A stretch of DNA of 64,000 nucleotides from [Eubacterium] saphenum (GTDB lineage Bacteria; Bacillota; Clostridia; Peptostreptococcales; Anaerovoracaceae): NCBI GenBank assembly GCA_004555725.1, contig SFHC01000011.1, positions 1 through 64,000 on the forward strand, read 5' to 3'. Below, piece by piece: positions 17,217-26,420 of this stretch (position 1 is the first letter of the stretch; the number at the start of each line of letters is the position of its first letter). The position numbers and the translations under genes were made by a program. Below the pieces are notes generated by a model. That model did no database searches, was not told the DNA's origin, and saw only the letters and a list, made by a program, of their open reading frames with translations.

Positions 17217-17903
17217 ATGCCATTCGCAGAAGATATCCAGACAAAAGAAATCTGGCAAGAAATCAAATCCCGTTTTGAAAATGCGGCAAATCCGGGCGAT
17301 GCCGTTCACATGGCCGCGTATATGCGAAATCAGTTTCTGTTTTACGGCATCAAGGCTGCCGCCCGCAGAAACTGCTATAAAGATATCCTGAAACAGGAAA
17401 AGAAGAAAAAATCAGTCAACCGGATGCTTCTGGATCTCTGCTGGAAAGATCCGCACCGGGAGTTTCAGTATTTCGTCACCGACTATCTGCACGCGATGCA
17501 GGCATTTCTGACGTTTGAGGACATTCCCTGTCTGGAACACTTTCTGCGAAGCAAACAGTGGTGGGACACAGTTGACGCGCTGGATACAGCTATCGGAAAC
17601 ATCGGTTATCCGGATCAGAGAGTGGATGATCTTATGCTTCGCTGGTCAGAAGATCTGGATTTCTGGGTGCGCCGCGCAGCGATTGACCACCAGCGAGGAC
17701 GTAAAGAACGTACGAACAGGGAATTGTTAGAGACGATTCTTGTGAACAACCTGGGCAGCAGTGAATTCTTTATTAATAAAGCCATCGGCTGGGCGCTTCG
17801 TGATTATTCTAAGGCTGATCCGGAGTGGGTCAGGAACTTCCTCGGACAGTATAAGAACAAGATGGCGCCGCTGAGTATCCGGGAAGCATCAAAATACATC
17901 TGA
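17217..17903 (+). CDS. DNA alkylation repair (AlkD-like) protein
   Basis: 228 residues from ATG 17217, which has GAGAGGA just upstream. The open frame extends further left but runs through the preceding gene. It is a HEAT-like helical repeat protein of the AlkD family: MRNQFLFYGIKAAARR near the start, KQWWDTVDALDTAIGNIGY in the middle (W and D residues that line the lesion site), WVRRAAIDHQ, and FINKAIGWALRDYSK. AlkD excises bulky or positively charged alkylated bases without base flipping. Last gene of the HD-membrane-AlkD operon; convergent with the next gene, 8 bp apart. Confidence 0.9.
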   Translation: MPFAEDIQTKEIWQEIKSRFENAANPGDAVHMAAYMRNQFLFYGIKAAARRNCYKDILKQEKKKKSVNRMLLDLCWKDPHREFQYFVTDYLHAMQAFLTFEDIPCLEHFLRSKQWWDTVDALDTAIGNIGYPDQRVDDLMLRWSEDLDFWVRRAAIDHQRGRKERTNRELLETILVNNLGSSEFFINKAIGWALRDYSKADPEWVRNFLGQYKNKMAPLSIREASKYI

Positions 17904-17911
17904 TCCCGGCC

Positions 17912-18538
17912 TCAGTCCAGGGAGCCTTTGGAACAGATGTTCTTGGTTTCTGAGTCTGTGTCCGATGGGTGAACAGAAGTCTGTTCATCCTGGATAACGA
18001 CGACCCGAGCCGGAGCTTCAGTATTCGACGGATGCTTATGATCATTTGAGACAGCAGGAGAGGTTTCTTCCTTGCTGTTTTTATTTTGTCCGGAGTTCAG
18101 TTCCTTACGCTGATTCTTCATCCATTTCATGTACTTGTCAATGTCTTTCTGGCACCACTTCATGATCAGGCCCGCAACGATTGCGTCGTCCAGTATTCCG
18201 AGGCCGGGGATCGTATCCGGAAGAATGTCCAGCGGAGAGACAAAGTAAAGCAGGGCGGCGATGATAAGAATCAGCTGCGGCAGTCCGATATCGGTATATT
18301 CCCGTTTGACATAGCTCTTCAGCAACAGGGTCATCTCCGGAATATAGGCGAATTTACGGCCGTATTTCGGAATGGCTTTCAGCTTCTCATCCACATCCAG
18401 CAGCAGGTCTTCCATGGATGTCTTATGATTGACGATGTCCTCTGCCTGCTGTTTATAGGGCGCGAGGAACTGCGCTGCTTTTTCCTTAAGCTGCTCCGGC
18501 TTCGGCATATGAACTTTTGGCAATTTGTTCGTATCCAT
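17912..18538 (-). CDS. DUF1232 (YkvA-type) membrane protein
   Basis: 208 residues. The DUF1232 core is obvious: LILIIAALLYFVSPLDILPD, then PGLGILDDAIVAG, two short hydrophobic helices around a conserved PLDxxPD. The N-terminal ~80 residues are helical and charged. The C-terminal ~65 are polar and look disordered (NSGQNKNSKEE and beyond). Family function is not established. It forms a leftward pair with the small membrane gene at 18563, whose stop is 24 bp upstream. Confidence 0.85.
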   Translation of the reverse strand: MDTNKLPKVHMPKPEQLKEKAAQFLAPYKQQAEDIVNHKTSMEDLLLDVDEKLKAIPKYGRKFAYIPEMTLLLKSYVKREYTDIGLPQLILIIAALLYFVSPLDILPDTIPGLGILDDAIVAGLIMKWCQKDIDKYMKWMKNQRKELNSGQNKNSKEETSPAVSNDHKHPSNTEAPARVVVIQDEQTSVHPSDTDSETKNICSKGSLD

Positions 18539-18562
18539 GTGTTTTCACTTCCCGTTGTAATT

Positions 18563-18808
18563 TTAATGTCCCCGCTTATTTATACACCAGTAAGCAATGA
18601 TAAAATAGTTTGGGAGATTTACAACAGCAAATATTTTGATTGCTCCCAAGAGCATCTGAGAATGTGACAACGGATACGTTGTTATTGTTTCAGAAACATG
18701 AATGTTGTGAATGTACTGAATGCTAAGTGAGTGGGGAATAAAAATCAAGTAGGCGGCTGCGGCAGCAATGGATAATATAAATATAAAAGTCGCAATCTTC
18801 TTAAGCAT
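18563..18808 (-). CDS. Small two-helix membrane protein
   Basis: 81 residues with an N-terminal hydrophobic helix (TFIFILSIAAAAAYLIFI, possibly an uncleaved signal) and a second near the C-terminus (LLGAIKIFAVVNLPNYFIIA). The loop between them is His/Ser/Thr-rich and probably faces outside. AAAGGAGA is 7 bases before the ATG, which supports a real gene. No family recognised. Probably co-transcribed with the DUF1232 gene. Confidence 0.65.
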   Translation of the reverse strand: MLKKIATFIFILSIAAAAAYLIFIPHSLSIQYIHNIHVSETITTYPLSHSQMLLGAIKIFAVVNLPNYFIIAYWCINKRGH

Positions 18809-18940
18809 GAAAATTCTCCTTTACTAATATTTAATATGTTATTTATAAGATATCATATCTGAGGTTCAGAGGCAACCCAAGTGAAATGAATGGAAGTTAC
18901 ATTTTAAAACACCTGTTCATTATTATTTAGTGAATGTTCC

Positions 18941-18970
18941 TTGGATTTTAAATTTTCCATATTGTATAAT
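18941..18970 (+). promoter_or_regulatory. Promoter in an AT-rich gap (18809-19111)
   Basis: TTGGAT, 18 bp, TATAAT, reading toward the ABC permease locus. The 300-bp gap is AT-rich, contains no gene, and holds this promoter plus the hairpin at 19073. Confidence 0.6.
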
Positions 18971-19072
18971 ATATAATACAGCCAGGTTTTCTTATTTCAT
19001 TCACACAAGGTCATGGAATCAGACGAATATCTGAATAAAAAAGTGTATGCCGGACAGGCAGTCCATGTATCG

Positions 19073-19097
19073 GGAATACCTCAGGCCGGTATTTTTT
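19073..19097 (+). promoter_or_regulatory. Attenuator-like hairpin before the ABC permease
   Basis: AATACC and GGTATT enclose seven bases and are followed at once by TTTTT and the AAGGAGG ribosome binding site. The shape fits a small intrinsic terminator in the leader. The stem is short, so the effect is uncertain. Confidence 0.4.
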
Positions 19098-19111
19098 AAG
19101 GAGGCAATGCA

Positions 19112-20543
19112 ATGAAAGACTGTCTTCTCAAGCAATTGATATGGAAAAATACAAAATCACACCTTTGCGAAATGCGGGTTCTTGTTCTCTGTGTAACGGT
19201 TCTGATCTCTACGATGTATGCAATGTTGAACGGGTTTATCCTGTTTTCAAAGGAACATTCATATGAGGAAGTTCTGTTTGCTGAAGACGGGATAAGCAGA
19301 ATTTTTGTTTCGGCAGGATTTATGCTGCTGCTCTGCGGGATTGTACTGATTATTACCGTCCTGATTCCCTATCTTGGAAAAAGAATTCCGGACTATATCT
19401 TTTTCCAGCGAATGGGAATTTCTAAAGTTGACCGGAAAAAGATGATCCGTACAGAAGGTGGTATCATCTACATGATCTCTGTCGTGCTCGGCTTTATCCT
19501 GGGAACTGCGCTCAGTACATGTCGAACACCGCGGAGAAATTGCGATTCAGGGGCAGCAGATCGGAATTTCTGAATCGACCTATCATACATTGAAGAAAGC
19601 GGCCGATCCATCGTATAAAAAACAGGATCTGCATCTGGACAAAGACGGAAAAACTGTCTATATTGTTCATCAGCAGGATGCTTCAGTGAAAGCGCAGCCG
19701 ATTAACTGGTCCATGCTGACGGTTGATCCGATCCTTCACGTAGGACTCCCGGCACTGTTTGCGGATACCTGCAAGGATGCCTGCACATACGCCGGCAGAA
19801 CGATCGCCGGCCAGGAAATCAGCAGCCTTACGGGATGTTTCAGTACGCCGAAATGTGAGAATCTGGTGGTTTTCTCAGACGCCTATTTCAGGAAGGCACA
19901 GTCCGCATGGAAAGAGGAAGATTTTGGTACTGCGCTGCCAAATCACTATTATAAAGAATATTACGGTGAGAGTCCAGTTCACGTGAAGGGGCCGGACCGA
20001 TTGGTGCTGATTAATGCACGGGCAAAGGACCTCCGTTCAATCGATGTGAAGCTGCAAAAGCGGGAGAAACAGCACTGGTATATCGGAAATTATGACCCGA
20101 CAGTGAGATTTCACTACAGCGCAAAAACAGCTGTGCAGGATATGAAAACAGAACGGGCAGTGCGTGTAACAATCGGAATCTATTTCATTGCAATTCTTTT
20201 CATTATTGACATTCTCATGCTTTATGCCATGCTTCAGCTGCAGAGAAAAGAGAAGAAAGTTCGTAAACGGTTCCTGTCACAAATGGGCATGCCGGTGCAT
20301 GAACGCAGGCGCATTCTCCGAAGAGAACTGAACCTCTTTTATCTTCTTCCGTCAGCCGGATTAATACTGACCACTGCGTTCTTTTTCCGGGACGCATGCA
20401 CAGCCAGAATGTATCCGGAGGCTCTGACTGCGGAATGCGGAAAAATGCTGCTTATGCTGACGCTTGCCTGGGTTGTATTGAGAGGTGTGCTTTTCATGAT
20501 GATGACAGGATTATTCAGAAAGGAGATCAGGACAGATGAATGA
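19112..20543 (+). pseudogene. Broken FtsX-like ABC permease (BceB type)
   Basis: The 5' frame (19112-19573) encodes MKDCLLKQLIWKN and three membrane helices, then runs into nonsense (CRTPRRNC). The 3' frame, readable from about 19503 and open from an ATG at 19590 to 20543, encodes a large extracellular domain, then helices at IGIYFIAILFIIDILMLYAM and two more at the C-terminus. This is the N- and C-terminal pattern of the 10-helix antimicrobial-peptide permeases, with the middle helices missing and the frame shifted near 19515. Together with the ATPase scrap behind it, this points to a dead transporter. The alternative is two independent short proteins, which I find less likely. Confidence 0.7.
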
Positions 20544-20628
20544 GAATACAGAGATGCTGCGTGCGGAGGATCTGTGCCGGTCTTTCCAGGTGCAGGAGAC
20601 AGAGATGCGTTCTGTGACCAGATCATGA
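20536..20628 (+). pseudogene. ABC transporter ATPase N-terminal fragment
   Basis: 30 codons, MNENTEMLRAEDLCRSFQVQ and ten more residues, then stop. It starts 8 bases inside the permease end, as in an operon. The sequence is the usual first strand of an ABC ATPase; Walker A and everything after it are absent. Confidence 0.6.
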
Positions 20629-20711
20629 GGGAACAGAAACGGATGCTGTTTTAAATAACACCGATTCCCGCGGACCTTCTGCCGAAGGCGAACAAGAGCA
20701 TCGCGCTTTAG

Positions 20712-20816
20712 GGAAAAACTGCCGTCACGACACTTGTGAACCAGATCCCCCTGTTTGTACCATTCTTATACAATCTCAGACAGCTGACCATTGGTCAGTT
20801 CCGGGAACGGGTATAA
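20712..20816 (+). pseudogene. Membrane-protein C-terminal remnant
   Basis: A stop-free stretch ending LVNQIPLFVPFLYNLRQLTI then GQFRERV and a stop. It resembles the last helix and basic tail of an FtsX-type permease. No start codon or RBS. Probably what is left of a further gene of the same locus. Confidence 0.4.
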
Positions 20817-20843
20817 ACTATATGGCAGAAGGAGGGGATCGCT

Positions 20844-22049
20844 ATGGAAGAGAATTTTATCCGGATGAAATCAAGATTAGAAATCGTTCTGTATATCGTG
20901 CTGGCGGGAGGGGTGTCCCTGTACGCAGGTGAACGCATCGGCCATGCCCTGTGGCACATATCCGGGTGGAACTGCACCGTCCTTACCTCAGTTTTCTGCG
21001 CAGTGTCCATGCTGCTGATTCTGTTTCAGGGCGCGGTGAAGATTCCGCGGAACCGCAGTTTTACCGCGTGCTACCGGATTGTCACCTGGATATCCAGCCT
21101 CTATGTGGCTTATCTGATTTATCTCTTCCTCAGCCTGGTTCCCCTGGATATTCTGGCTCTGATTGAAAAGATCCCGGGGTTTCCGCTGCAGTGGCTGGAT
21201 TTTACCAATGATTTCCTGATAGGTACAGGCATTTCTGCCGGCTTTCTCATCTATGGCATGATCCACGCGCGTTCTCTGCGTACGGTTCAGTACTCTGCCG
21301 CGATCCCGGGTCTGAACAGACCGCTGCGCATCGTACAGCTAAGCGATCTGCATATGGGCTCCGTCATCGGAAAATCACAGATCCGCAAGATCGCGGCCCG
21401 GGCGAACGCGCTTCATCCGGATCTGATCGCGGTAACAGGGGACCTGTTTAATCACAACGATGTGCGGGAATGCGCGCATCCGGACGAACTTGTTCAGATT
21501 CTGAAAGAACTTCATTCCACTTACGGAACCTTTGCCGTTACAGGGAATCACGATCCGTCGCCGGGAGACTTGAAGTTCCGGGAATTTCTCCAGGACGCAG
21601 ACATCACGCTTCTGAATAATGAAACCATCGAACTGCCTTCCATATACCTCACGGGAAGAACCGGAAATACACTGAAACACAGACCTCTGATGCACACCTG
21701 GTTCAGCAGGCCAGTGCCGGAAGAGGGACATGCGCCGAAACCTGTCGTTCTTCTGGACCATTATCCGGACAGTTTTATCGAGGCGGAAGAACTCGGTTTT
21801 TCTCTTCTGCTCGCCGGTCATACGCATAACGGACAGTATTTCCCCTGCAATTATCTGATCCGCAGACGTTACCGCGGCACACTCCGCCACGGCTACACAC
21901 AGATCCGGCACGTGAAATGCATCGTTTCCTCCGAGTCCGGGTTTTTCCAGATTCCGATTCGTGTCGGCACAGACAGCGAGATCGTCTGCGTCGATCTGGT
22001 TCCGGACGCCGCCTTTCCATCTGACAAAAAAATACCGGGCAAGGCGTAA
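20844..22049 (+). CDS. Membrane-anchored metallophosphoesterase (YkuE-like)
   Basis: 401 residues. About four N-terminal hydrophobic segments (to ~150) are followed by a calcineurin-type phosphoesterase with all signature blocks: QLSDLHMGS (D-x-H), VTGDLFNH (GD), VTGNHDPSPG (GNHD), and LLAGHTHNGQ (GH-x-H). The metal ligands are intact. Relatives such as YkuE and YaeI act on phospholipid or UDP-sugar-lipid substrates; this one is not assignable further. Strong RBS AAGGAGGGG. It follows the decayed transporter locus. Confidence 0.9.
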   Translation: MEENFIRMKSRLEIVLYIVLAGGVSLYAGERIGHALWHISGWNCTVLTSVFCAVSMLLILFQGAVKIPRNRSFTACYRIVTWISSLYVAYLIYLFLSLVPLDILALIEKIPGFPLQWLDFTNDFLIGTGISAGFLIYGMIHARSLRTVQYSAAIPGLNRPLRIVQLSDLHMGSVIGKSQIRKIAARANALHPDLIAVTGDLFNHNDVRECAHPDELVQILKELHSTYGTFAVTGNHDPSPGDLKFREFLQDADITLLNNETIELPSIYLTGRTGNTLKHRPLMHTWFSRPVPEEGHAPKPVVLLDHYPDSFIEAEELGFSLLLAGHTHNGQYFPCNYLIRRRYRGTLRHGYTQIRHVKCIVSSESGFFQIPIRVGTDSEIVCVDLVPDAAFPSDKKIPGKA

Positions 22050-22094
22050 ATGCAATATCGGAAACGGTGGCATGCATGTGCACCAGAAGGTATA

Positions 22095-22123
22095 TTGAAA
22101 TTGTTCTGGCGTTTCTGTAAGAT
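22095..22123 (+). promoter_or_regulatory. Promoter of the DUF5714 gene
   Basis: TTGAAA, 17 bp, TAAGAT. CCAGAA (22083-22088) and TTCTGG overlap it as a small inverted repeat that may terminate the previous gene. Confidence 0.5.
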
Positions 22124-22169
22124 ATAGACAGAAAAATAACGCAGCGGCTGCTGCAAAAAGGAGAAGAAA

Positions 22170-22889
22170 ATGTCTAGAAATCTAAATGCCTGTCTTGTCT
22201 GCGGAAAACCGCTGGTTTACTTCCATGAACCGAGGGAAATGGAATGTGCGTTTTGTCACCGGAAATTCATGAGCTATGCCTGCTGTGAAGACGGACATTA
22301 CGTCTGTGACGAATGTCATGAAAAAAAGGGGCTGGAAGCCATAAAACGGGTATGCCTGCATTCAGATTCCAGAGATCCGATTGCGATTACCCGGGAAATT
22401 ATGGAAGATCCGTACGTATATATGCATGGTCCGGAACATCATGTGATGGTGGGTGCCGCGCTGCTGACTGCATACCGCAATGCCGGAGGAAAGATCAACC
22501 TGGAGAAGGCGATGGCGGAAATGTTCAACCGCGGAAAGCAGTACCCGGGCGGATCCTGTGGATTCTGGGGATGCTGCGGCGCTGCGGTAAGCGTCGGTAT
22601 GTACACCAGCATCATCACAGAGGCTACACCCCTGACGTCCAGAACCTGGGGATGGAGCAATGAAGCAACCTCCCGGGCACTGGCTAAAATCGCCTCCTAC
22701 GGCGGCCCGCGCTGCTGCAAACGGAACTCTTTCACGGCAATCCGCACTGCAGTTGAATTTACAAAGGAAAAGACCGGTGTCCAGATGGAACTTCCGGCGT
22801 CCATTATCTGTACCTTCCATGAGGAAAATCATGAATGTCTGCATAAACGGTGTCCGTACAACCCGGATTCAGAGATTCCGATGCAGTAG
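22170..22889 (+). CDS. DUF5714 cysteine-rich protein
   Basis: 239 residues. The N-terminal zinc-ribbon-like part has CLVCGK, CAFCHRKF, CCEDGHYVCDECH. The C-terminal DUF5714 domain has GGSCGFWGCCGAAVSVGMY, RCCKRNSFTAI and CLHKRCPYNP. The number and spacing of cysteines indicate metal or Fe-S binding. The domain is often found next to or fused with radical-SAM proteins in anaerobes and archaea; its reaction is not known to me. It precedes an Fe-dependent alcohol dehydrogenase by 75 bp, probably on one transcript. Confidence 0.8.
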   Translation: MSRNLNACLVCGKPLVYFHEPREMECAFCHRKFMSYACCEDGHYVCDECHEKKGLEAIKRVCLHSDSRDPIAITREIMEDPYVYMHGPEHHVMVGAALLTAYRNAGGKINLEKAMAEMFNRGKQYPGGSCGFWGCCGAAVSVGMYTSIITEATPLTSRTWGWSNEATSRALAKIASYGGPRCCKRNSFTAIRTAVEFTKEKTGVQMELPASIICTFHEENHECLHKRCPYNPDSEIPMQ

Positions 22890-22964
22890 CGGTTACCGGG
22901 TACTGACCGGGAATCTTCAGAAGAAGAATCATCTGCAAGTGACTATGAACAGGAGATTGCTGCC

Positions 22965-24134
22965 TTGAATAATTTTATCTTTGACAACTCAACCAAAGTT
23001 ATCTTCGGAAAAGGATGCGTGAGAGAACATCTTCCCGAATTTCTTAAGCAATACGGACACACCGTCATGCTGGCATACGGCGGAGGCTCCATTAAGAAAA
23101 ACGGTGTCTATGATGAAGTCACCGGAATTCTGGCTGCTGCCGGGAAACAAATTGTAGAATTCAGCGGCATTATGCCCAACCCGACCTATGCCAAGGTGCA
23201 GGAAGGGGCGGCTCTGGCAAGAAGGGAAAATGTCGAGCTTATCCTTGCTGTCGGAGGCGGAAGTGTCATGGACTGCAGCAAGGCGGTTTCTCTGGCTGCC
23301 CGCTATGACGGAGACGCCTGGAATGACTTCTGGAGACATCAGGGAATCGTAGATTTTTCACCGGTTCCGGTCTGTGTGATTGTCACTGCCAGCGGCACCG
23401 GAAGTGAAGTCAACGGCGAAGGCGTCATTACGAATACGCAGACAAAGGAAAAGCTGGGAAGAGACTACCATGCCTGCAATGCCAGAGCCGCCTTCATGGA
23501 TCCGGTATACACATTCAGCCTTCCGAAAAGACAGATGATCTCCGGCGGCTTTGACAGTCTTTCCCATATGATGGAGATCTACTTCGGCGCTCCGGATGAG
23601 CCGAACGTATCCGATGATCTGAATGAGGCGCTGATGCGCGGCGTAATCCGTGATCTGCGCGCGGCAATTCAGGATCCCCGGGATTATACGGCACGAAGCA
23701 ACCTGATGTGGGAATCCACAATGGCAGAAAACCGAATCATTAAAATGGGAAAGAACACCGATTTTGAATGCCATATGATGGAGCACCAACTTGGCGCATA
23801 CACCAACTGCAATCACGGAGAAGGGCTTTCTGTGCTGCATCCGGTTTATTACCGCCATATTTACCGGGACGGTCTGAATAAGTTTGCACAGTTTGCGGAG
23901 CATGTCTGGGGAATCTCTCCAGATGGAAAATCGAAAGAAGACCTTGCGCTTGCCGGAATTGACGCGCTCTCTGATTTTATCCGCGAGATCGGCATGCCGA
24001 CCAGACTCCGTGAAATCGGAATTGATGAATCTGTCGATTTGCAGAAGATCGCGGATTCCTGTGAAATCAACCATGGAGGTTACCGTGCGCTGACACATGC
24101 AGAAATTCTTGAAATTTTCCGTGAATGCCTGTAA
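22965..24134 (+). CDS. Iron-containing alcohol dehydrogenase (BdhA/YqhD type)
   Basis: 389 residues, type III alcohol dehydrogenase. NAD(P)-binding AVGGGSVMDCSKAV lies near 85-100. The metal site is formed by Asp in GGFDSLSHMME and histidines in that helix, in ECHMMEHQLG and in NCNHGEGLSVLHP. It interconverts aldehydes and alcohols (for example butyraldehyde/butanol), regenerating NAD(P)+ in fermentation. The start is TTG at 22965 with CAGGAGA 7 bases before it. It follows the DUF5714 gene closely. Confidence 0.9.
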   Translation: MNNFIFDNSTKVIFGKGCVREHLPEFLKQYGHTVMLAYGGGSIKKNGVYDEVTGILAAAGKQIVEFSGIMPNPTYAKVQEGAALARRENVELILAVGGGSVMDCSKAVSLAARYDGDAWNDFWRHQGIVDFSPVPVCVIVTASGTGSEVNGEGVITNTQTKEKLGRDYHACNARAAFMDPVYTFSLPKRQMISGGFDSLSHMMEIYFGAPDEPNVSDDLNEALMRGVIRDLRAAIQDPRDYTARSNLMWESTMAENRIIKMGKNTDFECHMMEHQLGAYTNCNHGEGLSVLHPVYYRHIYRDGLNKFAQFAEHVWGISPDGKSKEDLALAGIDALSDFIREIGMPTRLREIGIDESVDLQKIADSCEINHGGYRALTHAEILEIFRECL

Positions 24135-24197
24135 CCCCTAGTGTATAATTATAGTACGCAGGAAAAGAACTAAGTGAAGATATGGAGGTGTGTAACG

Positions 24198-24545
24198 ATG
24201 ACAAAGGATGAAATCAAGGAAGAAGTTAAAAAGACAATTGATGCGCCGTCCTGCTGTCCGGAGCTGAAAGAAGCCGGCCAGGCCTATCTGGACGCAGAGG
24301 GAACGCCAAAGGAACAGGAAGCCGCAAAGACTCTGATTGCAGAACTGGAGGATGATGTCACATCAATCGATGACCTGATTGCGCTTGCTAGTTCACCGGC
24401 AGGAGAAGACCTGTTCGGAAAAGAGAAAGCAGCCGGCCTTCTGAAGGCGGCCCGGGAAGCCAAAGCAAATGGCGAGAAGTTCTGCATCTTCCCGGCATGC
24501 CAGGCCGGAGGAAAGGTCCTTGTACATAAGGAGGATCTGTTATAG
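24198..24545 (+). CDS. Small conserved protein (often mislabelled Hsp90-like)
   Basis: 115 residues from ATG 24198, which has TGGAGGT 8 bases upstream. A longer frame to 24174 has no RBS. Acidic and helical, with APSCCPELKEAGQAYLDA near the start, EDDVTSIDDLIALA in the middle and CIFPACQAGGKVL at the end. Clostridial homologues carry the label molecular chaperone Hsp90, but there is no GHKL ATPase motif here. The CC and CxxxxC cysteines may bind a metal. Function unknown. It lies just upstream of the thiC riboswitch. Confidence 0.75.
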   Translation: MTKDEIKEEVKKTIDAPSCCPELKEAGQAYLDAEGTPKEQEAAKTLIAELEDDVTSIDDLIALASSPAGEDLFGKEKAAGLLKAAREAKANGEKFCIFPACQAGGKVLVHKEDLL

Positions 24546-24549
24546 ACCA

Positions 24550-24578
24550 TTGTATATTCCAATAAATAATGTTAAAAT
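24550..24578 (+). promoter_or_regulatory. Promoter of the thiC transcript
   Basis: TTGTAT, 17 bp, TAAAAT. It starts a transcript a few bases upstream of the TPP aptamer. Confidence 0.55.
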
Positions 24579-24603
24579 AATATTCAGTTGCATATAGAAA
24601 GAC

Positions 24604-24684
24604 ATAGGGGAGCGGACTGCTGAGAGGTGCGCGGAAGCGTACGACCCTTACACCTGATATGGATAATGCCATCGTAGGAAAATG
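24604..24684 (+). promoter_or_regulatory. TPP (thiamine pyrophosphate) riboswitch
   Basis: The conserved THI-box elements are in order: GGGG then GCTGAGAG, ACCCTTACACCTGAT, GGATAATGCCATCGTAGG. TPP binding should favour the terminator at 24708 and switch off thiC. Confidence 0.95.
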
Positions 24685-24707
24685 ACTTTATATGTTTTAG
24701 CGTGTTT

Positions 24708-24737
24708 CGGAGTCCGGTTCAGGGCTCCGTTTTTTTA
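24708..24737 (+). terminator. Riboswitch expression-platform terminator
   Basis: CGGAGTCC pairs with GGGCTCCG (one wobble) across six bases, then seven T. It lies between the aptamer and thiC. Confidence 0.85.
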
Positions 24738-24895
24738 ATTGCGTGTGATTCGCGGATCTCCTTGCTCCGTGATTCCTTTGTCTGAATATGCACAGGCGGC
24801 AGACCGGGAGCACCACCTTCTGCCGCGGAATAAAATTAATGGTCAGACATTCTGTATATGATGCGCACTTACGTACGCAGAAAGGAAAAGGAATC

Positions 24896-26260
24896 ATGGA
24901 TAATCAGAACCCATTAACAGCTTCAGAAATGAAAGCAGGCGCCGGAAGTCAGAGAACCTATGCCACGCAGATGGAAGCTGCCAGGAAGGGAATCGTGACG
25001 CCGGAGCTGAAGACAGTAGCAGAGAAAGAACATCGTTCTGTTGAAGAAATGCTGCAGCTGACCGCCAGCGGAAAGGTGGTTATTCCGGCGAACAGACTGC
25101 ACACCTGTCTGGATCCGAACGGCATCGGGAGCATGCTCAGAACCAAGATCAACGTCAACCTTGGTGTGAGCAGGGACTGCAAGGATTACGACGTGGAAAT
25201 GCAGAAGGTTATGAGTGCCGTGAACATGGGCGGAGAAGCCATTATGGACCTGTCCAGCCATGGGAACACGCAGCCGTTCCGGCAGAAACTCTGCAGAGAA
25301 TGTCCGGCGATGATCGGAACGGTTCCGGTTTATGATGCGGTTATTCACTATCAGAGAGATCTTGCGGAAATCAGCGCAAAGGATTTTATCGATGTCATCC
25401 GGCTGCACGCGCAGGACGGCGTGGATTTTGTGACGCTGCACTGCGGCATTACGCGTAAAACCATCGAACAGATCCGGAATCAGGGCAGAAAAATGAACAT
25501 CGTAAGCCGCGGAGGCAGTCTGATTTTCGCGTGGATGAGCATGACGGGACAGGAGAATCCGTTCTATGAATACTTTGATGAAATCCTGGATATCTGCAGG
25601 GAATATGATGTCACGATCAGTCTCGGAGATGCCTGCAGGCCGGGCTGCCTTGCCGATGCGACAGACGGCTGCCAGATTGAGGAACTGCTGCGTCTCGGCG
25701 AACTGACACAGCGCGCGTGGGATAAGGATGTCCAGGTCATGGTAGAAGGTCCGGGACACGTTCCGATGGATCAGATTGCGGCAAATATGAAACTGGAACA
25801 GTCGATCTGCAAGGGAGCGCCGTTCTATGTCCTGGGACCTCTGGTCACCGACATCGCGCCGGGCTACGATCATATTACCGCGGCTATCGGAGGCGCAATC
25901 GCCGCAATGAACGGGGCCGCCTTCCTCTGTTACGTCACGCCGGCGGAGCATCTGGCTCTTCCGAATCTGGAAGATGTGAAGACCGGTATCATCGCCAGTA
26001 AAATCGCGGCCCACGCGGCGGATATCGCGAAAGGTGTACCGGGAGCGCGCGAACAGGACGACCGGATGGCAGAGGCCCGTCAGAAACTGGACTGGGACGC
26101 GCAGTATAAGGAAGCCATGGATCCGGAAACTGCCAGATCTGTGCGTGACAGCCGCGCTCCGGAGGACGATCACAGCGATACCTGCAGTATGTGCGGAAAA
26201 TTCTGCGCCGTGCGGAGCATGAATAAAGCCTTGTCTGGAGAATATATCGACATCCTTTAA
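24896..26260 (+). CDS. thiC: Phosphomethylpyrimidine synthase
   Basis: 454 residues from ATG 24896, which has AAAGGAAAAGG just upstream. An upstream in-frame start at 24788 would place the RBS inside the gene. Radical-SAM enzyme that rearranges 5-aminoimidazole ribotide to hydroxymethylpyrimidine phosphate. The whole catalytic barrel is present ([30 protein letters not shown]). The [4Fe-4S] motif CxxCxxxxC is near the C-terminus (CSMCGKFC region). Controlled by the TPP riboswitch. No other thiamine genes are in the window. Confidence 0.97.
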   Translation: MDNQNPLTASEMKAGAGSQRTYATQMEAARKGIVTPELKTVAEKEHRSVEEMLQLTASGKVVIPANRLHTCLDPNGIGSMLRTKINVNLGVSRDCKDYDVEMQKVMSAVNMGGEAIMDLSSHGNTQPFRQKLCRECPAMIGTVPVYDAVIHYQRDLAEISAKDFIDVIRLHAQDGVDFVTLHCGITRKTIEQIRNQGRKMNIVSRGGSLIFAWMSMTGQENPFYEYFDEILDICREYDVTISLGDACRPGCLADATDGCQIEELLRLGELTQRAWDKDVQVMVEGPGHVPMDQIAANMKLEQSICKGAPFYVLGPLVTDIAPGYDHITAAIGGAIAAMNGAAFLCYVTPAEHLALPNLEDVKTGIIASKIAAHAADIAKGVPGAREQDDRMAEARQKLDWDAQYKEAMDPETARSVRDSRAPEDDHSDTCSMCGKFCAVRSMNKALSGEYIDIL

Positions 26261-26304
26261 CACAACCTGCTGAAGCACTGTCTGCGGATCGTTATTTCAC
26301 TGCG

Positions 26305-26337
26305 CCCGGGAAGCTCCGTGCTTCCCGGGTGTTTTTC
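26305..26337 (+). terminator. Rho-independent terminator after thiC
   Basis: Perfect CCCGGGAAGC / GCTTCCCGGG stem with a five-base loop, then TGTTTTTC. Confidence 0.92.
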
Positions 26338-26420
26338 TGTTCCGCGCCTGTAAAATTCCAGATAAATATGGTAGGATGGAAGGACCGACAAAATGATCAC
26401 AGAGCAAGGAGAATACATCG

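Noticed and set aside
24923..26278. 451-codon minus-strand open frame antisense to thiC
   Set aside because: thiC is certain, and this frame shows no domain, being a by-product of codon bias.
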